Of a DNA stretch of 5,795 nt, positions 1 through 5,711 are shown piece after piece. The notes beneath the pieces are model-generated. The model was given only the letters and a program-made list of their open reading frames with translations. It searched no databases and was not told the origin of the DNA. This DNA comes from Rhodocyclaceae bacterium. Lineage in GTDB: Bacteria; Pseudomonadota; Gammaproteobacteria; Burkholderiales; Rhodocyclaceae. The DNA is taken from positions 1 through 5,795 of the forward strand of contig JADLGU010000346.1 of assembly GCA_020849155.1 (NCBI GenBank), read 5' to 3'. Each line of letters opens with the position of its first letter. Position 1 is the stretch's first letter. Made by a program: the position numbers and the translations under genes.

Positions 1-528
1 AACACCCATCCCTTCATGCGCGAGCTGTGGGGCCGCTACTGGATCTTCGCCCACAACGGCAACCTGAAGGATTTCGACCCGCCGCTCGACGGCAGCTTCC
101 TGCCGGTCGGACGCACCGACAGCGAGCGCGCCTTCTGCTGGCTGCTGCAGAACCTGCGCGCGCGCTTCAGTTCGCCGCCGCCGCGCGAGGCGCTGTACGC
201 CGTGCTGCAGGAACTGACTTTCGGCATCGCCGCCCACGGCGAGTTCAACACCCTGCTCTCCAACGGCGACTGCCTGTTCGCCCACTGCGCGACGAAGCTC
301 AGCTACATCGTGCGGCAGGCGCCGTTCGCCGTCGCCCACCTGAAGGACCAGGACGTGACGGTGGACTTCAGCGAAGTGACGACGCCGGACGACCGCGTCG
401 CCCTCGTCGCCACCGTGCCGCTCACCGACAACGAGGCCTGGACGGCACTCGCGCCCGGCACGCTGGCGCTGTTCGTCGACGGCGCGCCGGTGCGCGTGGG
501 GCCCGTCGCTACTCCGGCAGGCCGTTGA
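1..528 (+). CDS. Class II glutamine amidotransferase, YafJ-like (C-terminal part, 5' end outside window)
   Basis: The frame is open from the first base and encodes 175 residues before TGA at 526-528. It begins NTHPF and continues RELWGR, FAHNGNL, then GRTDSERAFCWLL, which are hallmark blocks of the YafJ / EgtC-like class II (Ntn-type) glutamine amidotransferases. Later blocks, FNTLLSNGDCLFAHC, RQAPF, DFSEVTTPDDRV and PLTDNEAW, also fit YafJ closely. Family members use an N-terminal Cys to release ammonia from glutamine; that Cys and roughly the first 80-90 residues (judged from the usual length of about 255 aa) are upstream of the window, so catalytic competence cannot be judged. The Met codon at 16 is internal, because homology extends upstream of it. 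The physiological acceptor of this family is not well defined. The 3' end overlaps the convergent binding-protein gene by 20 bp. The family assignment is firm; the substrate is unknown. Confidence 0.9.
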   Translation, partial: NTHPFMRELWGRYWIFAHNGNLKDFDPPLDGSFLPVGRTDSERAFCWLLQNLRARFSSPPPREALYAVLQELTFGIAAHGEFNTLLSNGDCLFAHCATKLSYIVRQAPFAVAHLKDQDVTVDFSEVTTPDDRVALVATVPLTDNEAWTALAPGTLALFVDGAPVRVGPVATPAGR

Positions 529-1375
529 GGAAGTACAGCGCCTTCAGCAGCGGCCCGGGCGGGCCGAGCACGCCGAGCCAGCGCTCGTAGATGGCGTAGA
601 TCTCCTCGCTGCGGTAGAGGCGCGCCAGTTCGCGGTTCACCGCATGGCGGAAGGCCGAGTCGTTCCGCCGCAGCATCAGCGCATAGGGCTCGTAGGAGAA
701 CAGGTCGTGAGACAGGCGCAGGCTCTTCTGGTTGCCCGAGCCGAGCACCAGCCCGACCAGGATGACGCGGTCGGAGGCGTAGGCGTCGATCTTCCCGTCC
801 ATCAGCGCCACCAGCCCCTCGGCGTGGTCCTTCAGCTTCACCGCCTCCGCCTTCACCTTGTGGCGCGTCAGCGCATCCTGCAGGCTGCCCTCGGTGGTGG
901 TGCCGGGCACCACGCCGATGCGCTTGCCGCCCATGTCGGCAATGCCCAGCAGTCCCGAGTCGGCCTTCATGAGCAGGCTGCCGCCGTCGGCGAAGGTCAG
1001 CAGGCTGAACGACACCTGCTCCTGGCGCGACAGGGTGTTGGTCGTCGAGCCGCACTCCAGGTCGATCTCTCCGCGGTTGAGCTTCTCCACCCGGTTGCCC
1101 GGCGTCACCTGCACCCACTTGACCTGCAGCGCGGCCAGGCCGAGCTGCCGCCCGACGCTCTGCGCCACACGCTCGCACAGCTCGACCGAATAGCCGGCGG
1201 GCCGGTTGCCGTCGCCGAGGTAGGAAAAGGGTATCGAGGCCTCGCGATGGCCCAGCGAGATCACCCCGCTCTGCTTGATCTTGTCCAGCGTGCCGGACTG
1301 GGCCCAGGCGCCGGCGGCAGCCAGCAGCAGGGTCAGCCCGGCGAGGATGCGGCGCACGCGGGTCTGGGGGCGCAT
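509..1375 (-). CDS. Periplasmic amino-acid-binding protein of an ABC transporter, GltI-like (SBP_bac_3 family)
   Basis: This 288-aa protein should capture an amino acid, probably glutamate or aspartate, in the periplasm. Residues 1-25 form a Sec signal peptide: basic RVRR, a Leu/Ala-rich core, and an A-W-A cleavage site before Gln26. There is no lipobox Cys, so it is predicted soluble. The mature start GTLDKIKQSGVI, the block GHREASIPFSY (HRE at residues 43-45) and ECGSTTNTLSRQ (CGSTTN at 108-113) closely resemble E. coli GltI, where these regions line the ligand pocket. The start at 1375 is preferred over the in-frame ATG at 1402, because an AAGGAG Shine-Dalgarno lies six bases upstream of it and the signal peptide then has a normal N-terminus. 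No permease or ATPase gene is visible, so it is an orphan within the window. It is transcribed away from the HIT gene and ends 20 bp inside the amidotransferase gene. Family is near certain; ligand is inferred. Confidence 0.93.
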   Translation of the reverse strand: MRPQTRVRRILAGLTLLLAAAGAWAQSGTLDKIKQSGVISLGHREASIPFSYLGDGNRPAGYSVELCERVAQSVGRQLGLAALQVKWVQVTPGNRVEKLNRGEIDLECGSTTNTLSRQEQVSFSLLTFADGGSLLMKADSGLLGIADMGGKRIGVVPGTTTEGSLQDALTRHKVKAEAVKLKDHAEGLVALMDGKIDAYASDRVILVGLVLGSGNQKSLRLSHDLFSYEPYALMLRRNDSAFRHAVNRELARLYRSEEIYAIYERWLGVLGPPGPLLKALYFLNGLPE

Positions 1376-1381
1376 GGGAAA

Positions 1382-1387
1382 CTCCTT
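1382..1387 (-). promoter_or_regulatory. Ribosome binding site of the GltI-like gene (AAGGAG)
   Basis: CTCCTT on the plus strand reads AAGGAG on the minus strand, with a six-base spacer before the ATG at 1375-1373. It decides the start: the in-frame ATG at 1402 lies upstream of this site and has no comparable purine run. Confidence 0.8.
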
Positions 1388-1397
1388 GTGGTTGGGG

Positions 1398-1408
1398 GGC
1401 ACGGTGCC
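1398..1408. promoter_or_regulatory. Small perfect dyad GGCACGGTGCC upstream of the GltI-like gene
   Basis: Five-base arms GGCAC and GTGCC flank a single central base. The one-base centre cannot form a stable RNA loop, so if it matters it would act as a DNA-level operator. It sits between the candidate -10 element (1414-1419) and the ribosome binding site of the binding-protein gene, where a repressor would block transcription. Short GC-rich dyads also arise by chance, so this is only a candidate. Confidence 0.25.
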
Positions 1409-1413
1409 GTTCG

Positions 1414-1419
1414 ATTGTA
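1414..1419 (-). promoter_or_regulatory. Candidate -10 element (TACAAT) for the GltI-like gene
   Basis: Read on the minus strand the six bases are TACAAT, five of six matching the sigma-70 consensus, 38 bases upstream of the start codon. No convincing -35 hexamer is present at the usual 16-18 base spacing (around 1436-1443), so activity might need an activator or a different sigma factor. Supported only by position and sequence. Confidence 0.3.
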
Positions 1420-1432
1420 GCGGCGGGCGGGG

Positions 1433-1438
1433 TAGAAT
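1433..1438 (+). promoter_or_regulatory. Candidate -10 element (TAGAAT) for the HIT/PilZ-like operon
   Basis: TAGAAT matches five of six sigma-70 -10 bases and lies 30 bases upstream of the HIT start codon. The best hexamer at 17-base spacing is TTCGAT at 1410-1415, a poor -35. It is the most promoter-like sequence in the 93-base divergent region and would serve the whole 1469-5173 block. Confidence 0.3.
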
Positions 1439-1468
1439 GCACCCATTCTTTTCGCATAGGCAGGAACG

Positions 1469-1903
1469 ATGTCGGTTGCGGATGCGTGCGAACTATGCCG
1501 CGATGCGGGTGGCGAAGTCCTCTGGCAGGACGAGCTCTGCCGGCTGGTGCTCGTTGCCGACCCCGACTATCCCGGCTTCTGCCGGGTCGTCTGGAAACGC
1601 CATGTGGCCGAAATGACCGACCTCGACGCCGCGGAGCGCCGCCACCTGATGTCGGTGGTGTTCGCCGCCGAGACGGCGCTGCGCGCCACCGCCCGGCCGG
1701 ACAAGGTCAACCTCGCCAGCCTCGGCAACGTGGTGCCGCACCTGCACTGGCACGTCATCCCGCGCTGGCGCGACGACCGCCATTTCCCCAATCCGATCTG
1801 GGGCAAGGCGGTGCGAGAGTCGAAATCGCCTTCCGCCGTGGACGGCGGCAAGCTGCGCGAGGTCTTTGTCCGTTCGCTGGCCGAGGAGCAGGCAGGAGAA
1901 TGA
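1469..1903 (+). CDS. HIT-family nucleotide hydrolase/transferase
   Basis: This 144-aa cytosolic protein belongs to the histidine triad superfamily, whose members hydrolyse or transfer nucleoside phosphates (phosphoramidates, dinucleoside polyphosphates) through a covalent His-nucleotide intermediate. The triad HLHWHVIPR has His at residues 91, 93 and 95; by family analogy His93 is the nucleophile. Preceding NLASLGNVVP is the conserved Asn/Gly-rich approach to the triad. An N-terminal CxxC (C7, C10) and the conserved H45 resemble the structural zinc site seen in many bacterial HIT proteins, though zinc binding is inferred. Full length for the family. The ATG follows CAGGAACG, a modest AGGA ribosome site. 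The TGA stop overlaps the ATG of the next gene (ATGA at 1900-1903), indicating translational coupling with the PilZ-like gene. The exact substrate cannot be told from sequence. Confidence 0.93.
   Translation: MSVADACELCRDAGGEVLWQDELCRLVLVADPDYPGFCRVVWKRHVAEMTDLDAAERRHLMSVVFAAETALRATARPDKVNLASLGNVVPHLHWHVIPRWRDDRHFPNPIWGKAVRESKSPSAVDGGKLREVFVRSLAEEQAGE
1883..1898 (+). promoter_or_regulatory. Ribosome binding region of the first PilZ-like gene, inside the HIT gene
   Basis: Two purine-rich sites precede the ATG at 1900: GAGGAG at 1883-1888 (11-base spacer) and AGGAG at 1894-1898 (one-base spacer, too close to work well). With the ATGA overlap, the 1883 site plus ribosomes terminating on the HIT gene probably drive initiation. 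This supports the start at 1900 rather than an upstream start in the same open frame. Confidence 0.5.
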
Positions 1904-3510
1904 GCGCCGCATTCAATCTGCCGCCCCTGGGCCAGGAGCAGCCGCCGGCCTTTGCCAACGCGCGCAGCTGCCGCGACTGGCTGTCCGCGCAACCGCTGGC
2001 CAATCCGGCCCAGTCGCAGGCCCTGCTGCTGCGCCAGATCAACCTGCTCAACCGCTACGCCATCGCCCCCGGCGAACGGCTGAAGATACTCGAGCTGCTG
2101 CGCGACCCGATCGCCTATGCCCAGACCGAATCGGCGCGCAAGTTCGCCGGCCGCCCGCTGCCGCTGGCGCCGGCCGAGCAGGCCGGCATGGACGCCAACC
2201 GCACGCTCTGGCAGGCCGTGCAGACCGGCTACCTGCACTGCCTGGGCGCCTGCCTGGAAGGCCATGCCGAACTGCGGCCGCACGCCGCGCTGATCGCCCA
2301 GCGCGCCATGAGCGCCCTGCGCGCCGAACTGCTCGACATCTACCGCGCCCCCGTCGATCCGCCCCACCAGCTCTGGCAGATGCTGCACCGCGTGTTCTCG
2401 GCGGCCGAAGGCCTGGGCGCGCTGTCCCACCCGGTCAACGACTCCCTGCAGCCCGAGCACCCCGCCACCGGCGTCGTCGCCGCCTATGCGCAGACGCTGC
2501 TGCTGCACCGGGCCAGCCCCTATGAACTGTCCGGGCGCCAGCTCATGCAGGTCGAGCGCTGGCTGCACCGCTGGGGCGGCAAGGTGGCCGTGCTGAACGC
2601 GCCGCCGGTCGAGCCGAGGGTGCCGCCGCTGCTCATCGATTTGTCGTCGGACACGCCCGAGTCCTCCGCCACGGCAGAGGGCGGACACCTGCGCTGGCTC
2701 GACCTGTCCGACCTGTCGCGCAGCGTGAAGCGCCGCATCGCCCACCTGCAAAAGGGTGAATCGCCGGCTTCGCTCGGCCTCGGCGAGGACGCCGTGCAGC
2801 CCGGCTGCGAAACCCTGCTGAAGCACCTCTACCAGCAGTGGTTCAAGGGCGGCGCGGCCAGGCTGCATCCTCGCCACGCCGGCAACGGCACCTGCCGCCT
2901 GGTCACCGGCGTCGACGCCATCCACTACTACCTGTCCGGAAAAATCTTCCGCCAGCCCGGCCAGGCCGATGCCGTGTCCAAGGCCCAGGCCGACGAGATC
3001 GCCACCTTCGGCCGCGTCGCCACGCGGCACGAGGACGACTACAGCCAGATGCAGGGCTTCATGGTCGAGGAGTGGCGCGTCATCAACGAATCGGCCACGG
3101 GCTACCGGCTGACGCGCCCGCTCAGCCAGGCCGGCGGACGCGTCGGCGGCGGCCAGATGGTGGCCATCATGCCGGAGGGCAGCCGCAGCTTCCTGCTCGC
3201 CGTGGCGCGCTGGTCGCGCCTGACCGGCGGAGCCGAACTGCAGGCCGGCATCCAGATCATGCCCGGCACCCCGCAGACGGTCGCCCTGCGCGGCACCGGC
3301 CTCTCCGCCGTCAACGAGAAATACCGCCCGGGCTTCAAGCTGCCGGCCGTGCCCGCCCTGAAGTACCCCGAATCGGTCATCGTGCCGGCCGGCTGGTTCC
3401 GCGCCGGCCGCGTCATCGAGCTGTACGAGCAATCCTCGCGGCAGATCCGCCTCACCCAGCAACTCGATCGCGGCAGCGATTTCGAGCGCTGCGCCTACGC
3501 CAGCGTATGA
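1900..3510 (+). CDS. PilZ-like putative c-di-GMP-binding protein, first of two tandem paralogues
   Basis: 536 aa, no signal peptide or obvious membrane segment, so cytosolic. The first roughly 340 residues look mostly helical and match no domain I can name. The C-terminal part carries a PilZ-type signature: RVATR (RxxxR, residues 372-376), then NESATG (NxSxxG, 396-401), 24 residues from first Arg to Asn, within the usual PilZ range. In PilZ proteins these residues grip c-di-GMP, and a beta-barrel follows; here the segment after 401 (GYRLTRP, GGQMVAIMP, GAELQAGIQIMP) looks beta-rich. Long proteins of this layout occur in betaproteobacteria and, from memory, are sometimes annotated as c-di-GMP-binding; I could not check this. 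It overlaps the HIT gene by 4 bp and is paralogous to the next gene (shared RPLPLAP at 85-91, LGLGED at 292-297). The start at 1900 is chosen because the frame is open upstream to before 1486, but that stretch merely shadows the HIT gene. Gene reality is near certain; c-di-GMP binding is inferred. Confidence 0.85.
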   Translation: MSAAFNLPPLGQEQPPAFANARSCRDWLSAQPLANPAQSQALLLRQINLLNRYAIAPGERLKILELLRDPIAYAQTESARKFAGRPLPLAPAEQAGMDANRTLWQAVQTGYLHCLGACLEGHAELRPHAALIAQRAMSALRAELLDIYRAPVDPPHQLWQMLHRVFSAAEGLGALSHPVNDSLQPEHPATGVVAAYAQTLLLHRASPYELSGRQLMQVERWLHRWGGKVAVLNAPPVEPRVPPLLIDLSSDTPESSATAEGGHLRWLDLSDLSRSVKRRIAHLQKGESPASLGLGEDAVQPGCETLLKHLYQQWFKGGAARLHPRHAGNGTCRLVTGVDAIHYYLSGKIFRQPGQADAVSKAQADEIATFGRVATRHEDDYSQMQGFMVEEWRVINESATGYRLTRPLSQAGGRVGGGQMVAIMPEGSRSFLLAVARWSRLTGGAELQAGIQIMPGTPQTVALRGTGLSAVNEKYRPGFKLPAVPALKYPESVIVPAGWFRAGRVIELYEQSSRQIRLTQQLDRGSDFERCAYASV

Positions 3511-3527
3511 GGAGCGCCGCCCGCCGA

Positions 3528-3544
3528 ACCGTCTCGAGGACGGT
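3528..3544 (+). other. Short intergenic hairpin between the two PilZ-like genes
   Basis: ACCGTC at 3528-3533 and GACGGT at 3539-3544 form a perfect six-base-pair stem with loop TCGAG, in the 64-base gap between the two paralogues. No T-run follows, so it is not a typical intrinsic terminator. It could be an RNA-processing or stabilising stem that sets the relative expression of the two genes, or chance. Confidence 0.35.
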
Positions 3545-3574
3545 GCAGCCAGGCGCCCGGGGGGATATGGGTCG

Positions 3575-5173
3575 ATGAATGTCGCCGCCCGCCCGCCGCT
3601 GCCCATCGACACCGCCGATGCGCGCGCCTGCGCGGCGCTGATCGCCAGCCTGCCGCTGACCAATGCGCGCGAGGCGCACCAGACGCTCGTCACGCTGCTC
3701 ACCGGGCTCAGCCACCGGCCGCCCGCCGCTGCCGCCTATCTCGATGTGCTCGAAACAACGCGCGCGCCGCTGGCCTTCCTGCAGAGCGAGCTGGCGCAGC
3801 GCTATGCCGCCAAGCCCCTGCCGCCGACCCCGGCGGAGGGGGAGGCCTTCCGCCAGGTGCTCGCGCTCTGGCAGGCCATGGCGCGCGCCTATGCGCAGGT
3901 GGCGCAACTGGGTGCGAGCGATCCGCAAGTGCAGGACAAGCTGGCGCTCATCTGCCAGCGCTGCGTGCACTATGCCGGCAAGGTCATCCTCGAGTACTTC
4001 CGCGCCCGCCGCGAGCCCTCGCCGGGCGCCTGGATCGACCTGCACGGCTACTACGCGACGGCGGAGGAATGGGGCATCGACAAGACGGCGGTGCCGGAGC
4101 CCCTCAACGAGGTGCGCAAGAGCCAGTCCGCCGCCGAGGCCTACGCCGCCATCCTGCTCGTCGACCTGGCCAGCCCCTACAGCCGCAGCGCCCACGAATT
4201 CGCCTGGATATGCCGCTGGGCGCGGCGCTTCGCGTCGCTGACCGCCATCCAGCCCCTCGGCGAACCGATCGAGACGCGCGCCTTCGGCATCGACCTCATG
4301 CACGATGCGAGCGCGCGCCCGCTGGAGCAGCTGCCGCAGGCCGACTCGGTGCGCTGGTTCGACACCCGCCAGCTCTCCCTGAAAATCCAGAAATTGCTGG
4401 CCCGGCTCAAGGAGGGCACGAATCCCGCCGTGCTCGGCCTGGGCGACGACTGCCCCGCATCCACCGCCGGCCGCCTGCTCCTGCAGCTGTACAAGCCCTG
4501 GTGCCTCAACGCCACGCCGCGCCGCTTCCAGCGCCGCGGCGCCCGCGGCAACGCCGAGGTCTGCCTGGGATTCGAGGCGATCCACTTCCACGTCACCGGC
4601 GACGAATTCAACCAGCCCGAGCACGTGCGCATGTATTCGCGCGGCGACATGGAGCGCATCTGGACCTTCCGCGACCAGATCGACCCGACCAAGCTGAGCG
4701 TACGCTCGTCCCAGGTGCAGCTCGGCTATCCCCTCGAGCGCTGGTCGGTGGCAAACCAGTCCGTCTCCGGCTTCCGCCTGCAGCGCGGCGAGGCCGGCGC
4801 CCGCATCGAGCACGGCCAGCTGATCGGCCTGAAGCCGCCCGACGGCGAGCATTTCCTCCTGGCGCAGGTCAGCTGGAACCTGATGCTGAAGGACGAACTG
4901 CTCATCGGCGTCCATGTCCTGCCGGGCTTGCCGCAGGGCATCGCCGTGCGGCCGACCGGCATCAACGTCTCCCACTCCGAGCGCTACGTGCGTGCCTTCC
5001 TGCTCCCTGCCATGCCGGCGCTGAACGAGGCGGCATCGCTGGTGCTGCCGCGCAGCTGGCATCATCCGGAGCGCGTCATCGAGGCCTTTACCGGCCGGCC
5101 GGCCAGGCTGCGCCTGGGCGAGGTGCTGGGCCTGGGCCCCGACTTCGAGCGCGTCACTTTTACGCGGCTGTAG
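3575..5173 (+). CDS. PilZ-like putative c-di-GMP-binding protein, second of two tandem paralogues
   Basis: 532 aa, predicted cytosolic, collinear with the preceding 536-aa protein along its length. Shared landmarks sit at near-identical positions: KPLPPTP at 80-86 (versus 85-91), LGLGDD at 287-292 (versus 292-297), EAIHFHVTG (versus DAIHYYLSG), and the ends PAMPAL and PDFERV (versus PAVPAL and SDFERC). A PilZ-like NQSVSG (NxSxxG) lies at 394-399. The Arg motif is ambiguous: RMYSR at 352-356 fits RxxxR but is 42 residues before the Asn, while the collinear position holds RIWTFR (361-366), where the second Arg is shifted by one. Ligand binding may therefore differ from or be weaker than in the neighbour. 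The start at 3575 is the first ATG in the frame and I found no GTG or TTG candidate between the previous stop and it. The ribosome site is poor (GGGGGA around 3560). Probably co-transcribed with the two upstream genes. Divergence is too great for a recent duplication. Confidence 0.82.
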   Translation: MNVAARPPLPIDTADARACAALIASLPLTNAREAHQTLVTLLTGLSHRPPAAAAYLDVLETTRAPLAFLQSELAQRYAAKPLPPTPAEGEAFRQVLALWQAMARAYAQVAQLGASDPQVQDKLALICQRCVHYAGKVILEYFRARREPSPGAWIDLHGYYATAEEWGIDKTAVPEPLNEVRKSQSAAEAYAAILLVDLASPYSRSAHEFAWICRWARRFASLTAIQPLGEPIETRAFGIDLMHDASARPLEQLPQADSVRWFDTRQLSLKIQKLLARLKEGTNPAVLGLGDDCPASTAGRLLLQLYKPWCLNATPRRFQRRGARGNAEVCLGFEAIHFHVTGDEFNQPEHVRMYSRGDMERIWTFRDQIDPTKLSVRSSQVQLGYPLERWSVANQSVSGFRLQRGEAGARIEHGQLIGLKPPDGEHFLLAQVSWNLMLKDELLIGVHVLPGLPQGIAVRPTGINVSHSERYVRAFLLPAMPALNEAASLVLPRSWHHPERVIEAFTGRPARLRLGEVLGLGPDFERVTFTRL

Positions 5174-5192
5174 CCGCTCCCGCAAAGCGGTT
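5172..5192 (+). terminator. Possible weak intrinsic terminator after the second PilZ-like gene
   Basis: AGCCGCT (5172-5178) pairs with AGCGGTT (5186-5192) including one G-U pair, with a seven-base loop CCCGCAA, followed by ATTG, so the T-rich part is only TTATT. The stem begins inside the TAG stop codon. A competing stem, GCGGC (5164-5168) with GCCGC (5173-5177), uses the same left arm. Termination here would separate the PilZ-like operon from the quinone genes, but the poor T-tract makes it doubtful. Confidence 0.35.
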
Positions 5193-5212
5193 ATTGCCCG
5201 CGCCAACTGCGG

Positions 5213-5218
5213 TATGAT
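5213..5218 (+). promoter_or_regulatory. Candidate -10 element (TATGAT) for the DUF971-ubiE unit
   Basis: TATGAT matches five of six -10 consensus bases and lies 30 bases before the ATG at 5249. The hexamer at 16-base spacing is TTATTG (5191-5196), a weak -35 that overlaps the tail of the preceding hairpin. The position fits a new transcription unit starting after the PilZ-like genes. Confidence 0.4.
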
Positions 5219-5248
5219 TGCCATCCCAACACACGCCTGGAGACTGAC

Positions 5249-5683
5249 ATGGGCGGACTCGACAAACAAACCCACACCCCGACCGAGATCAAGCTGCACC
5301 AGAAATCGCGCCTGATGGAAGTCGCCTTCACCGACGGCAGCCGCTTCGAGCTGCCCTACGAACTTCTGCGCGTCTATAGCCCGTCGGCCGAAGTGCGCGG
5401 CCACGGCCCCGGCCAGGAAACCCTGCAGGTCGGCAAGAAGGACATCGAGATCCAGCATGTCGAGCCGGTCGGCATGTACGCCATCCAGCCGACCTTCTCC
5501 GACGGCCACAACAGCGGCATCTATTCCTGGGACTATCTCTACTGGCTGGGCGCCGAGCGCGACCGGCTCTGGCAGGAGTACCTCGACCGCATGCAGGAAG
5601 CCGGCGCCAGCCGCGAAGCCGCGGACAACCCCGCCGCGCCGAAGCAGGGCGGCTGCGGCAGCGGCGGCTGCGGACATCACTGA
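5249..5683 (+). CDS. DUF971 / gamma-butyrobetaine-hydroxylase-like N-terminal domain protein with Gly-Cys-His tail
   Basis: 144 aa, predicted cytosolic. Residues about 12-100 match the DUF971 (GBBH-like N) domain: PTEIKLHQKSRLMEVAFTDG, ELPYELLRVYSPSAEV, then VEPVGMYAIQPTFSDGHNSG and IYSWDYLYWLG. This domain occurs alone in bacteria, at the N-terminus of butyrobetaine hydroxylases, and in some plastid Fe-S scaffold ATPases; the stand-alone form has no firmly established role. About 25 residues of charged, probably helical sequence follow, then a low-complexity end GGCGSGGCGHH with the only two cysteines of the protein (C136, C141) and two terminal His, suggestive of metal binding. The ATG has GGAG six bases upstream (5239-5242). 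The stop is 28 bases before ubiE, and a DUF971 gene beside ubiE is an arrangement I recall from betaproteobacteria, hinting at a link to quinone synthesis or metal supply. The domain call is strong; the function is unknown. Confidence 0.9.
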   Translation: MGGLDKQTHTPTEIKLHQKSRLMEVAFTDGSRFELPYELLRVYSPSAEVRGHGPGQETLQVGKKDIEIQHVEPVGMYAIQPTFSDGHNSGIYSWDYLYWLGAERDRLWQEYLDRMQEAGASREAADNPAAPKQGGCGSGGCGHH

Positions 5684-5711
5684 AAGTCAGTCCGCGCGAG
5701 ACGGCGAGAAC

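Noticed and set aside
1376..1402. Start of the GltI-like gene at 1402 (nine extra residues)
   Set aside because: The AAGGAG site lies between 1402 and 1375 and points to 1375, and the shorter form has a standard signal peptide.
644..1420. Plus-strand frame of 258 codons opposite the GltI-like gene
   Set aside because: It is a shadow rich in Gln/His/Leu/Ala with no domain motifs, whereas the opposite strand encodes an unmistakable binding protein.
303..1457. 384-codon minus-strand frame over the binding-protein region
   Set aside because: It overlaps the GltI-like gene in another frame; its translation is Arg/Ala/Gly-rich and lacks the signal peptide and ligand-pocket motifs present in the real frame.
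1486..1899. Upstream extension of the first PilZ-like gene to an ATG at 1486
   Set aside because: The frame is open but the extra residues are Arg/Pro-rich shadow of the HIT gene. The ATGA overlap at 1900 and collinearity with the paralogue, which also starts close to the shared region, favour 1900.
1567..3702. Very long minus-strand open frame (711 codons) opposite the HIT and first PilZ-like genes
   Set aside because: It has low-complexity Ala/Gly/Arg/Val-rich translation with no recognisable motif, and opposes two genes with clear family motifs and coupled starts. Long antisense frames are expected in GC-rich DNA with strong third-position bias.
3452..5680. Very long minus-strand open frame (742 codons) opposite the second PilZ-like gene and the DUF971 gene
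   Set aside because: Same reasoning: it spans two real genes and an intergenic region with a promoter-like element, and its translation shows no family signature.
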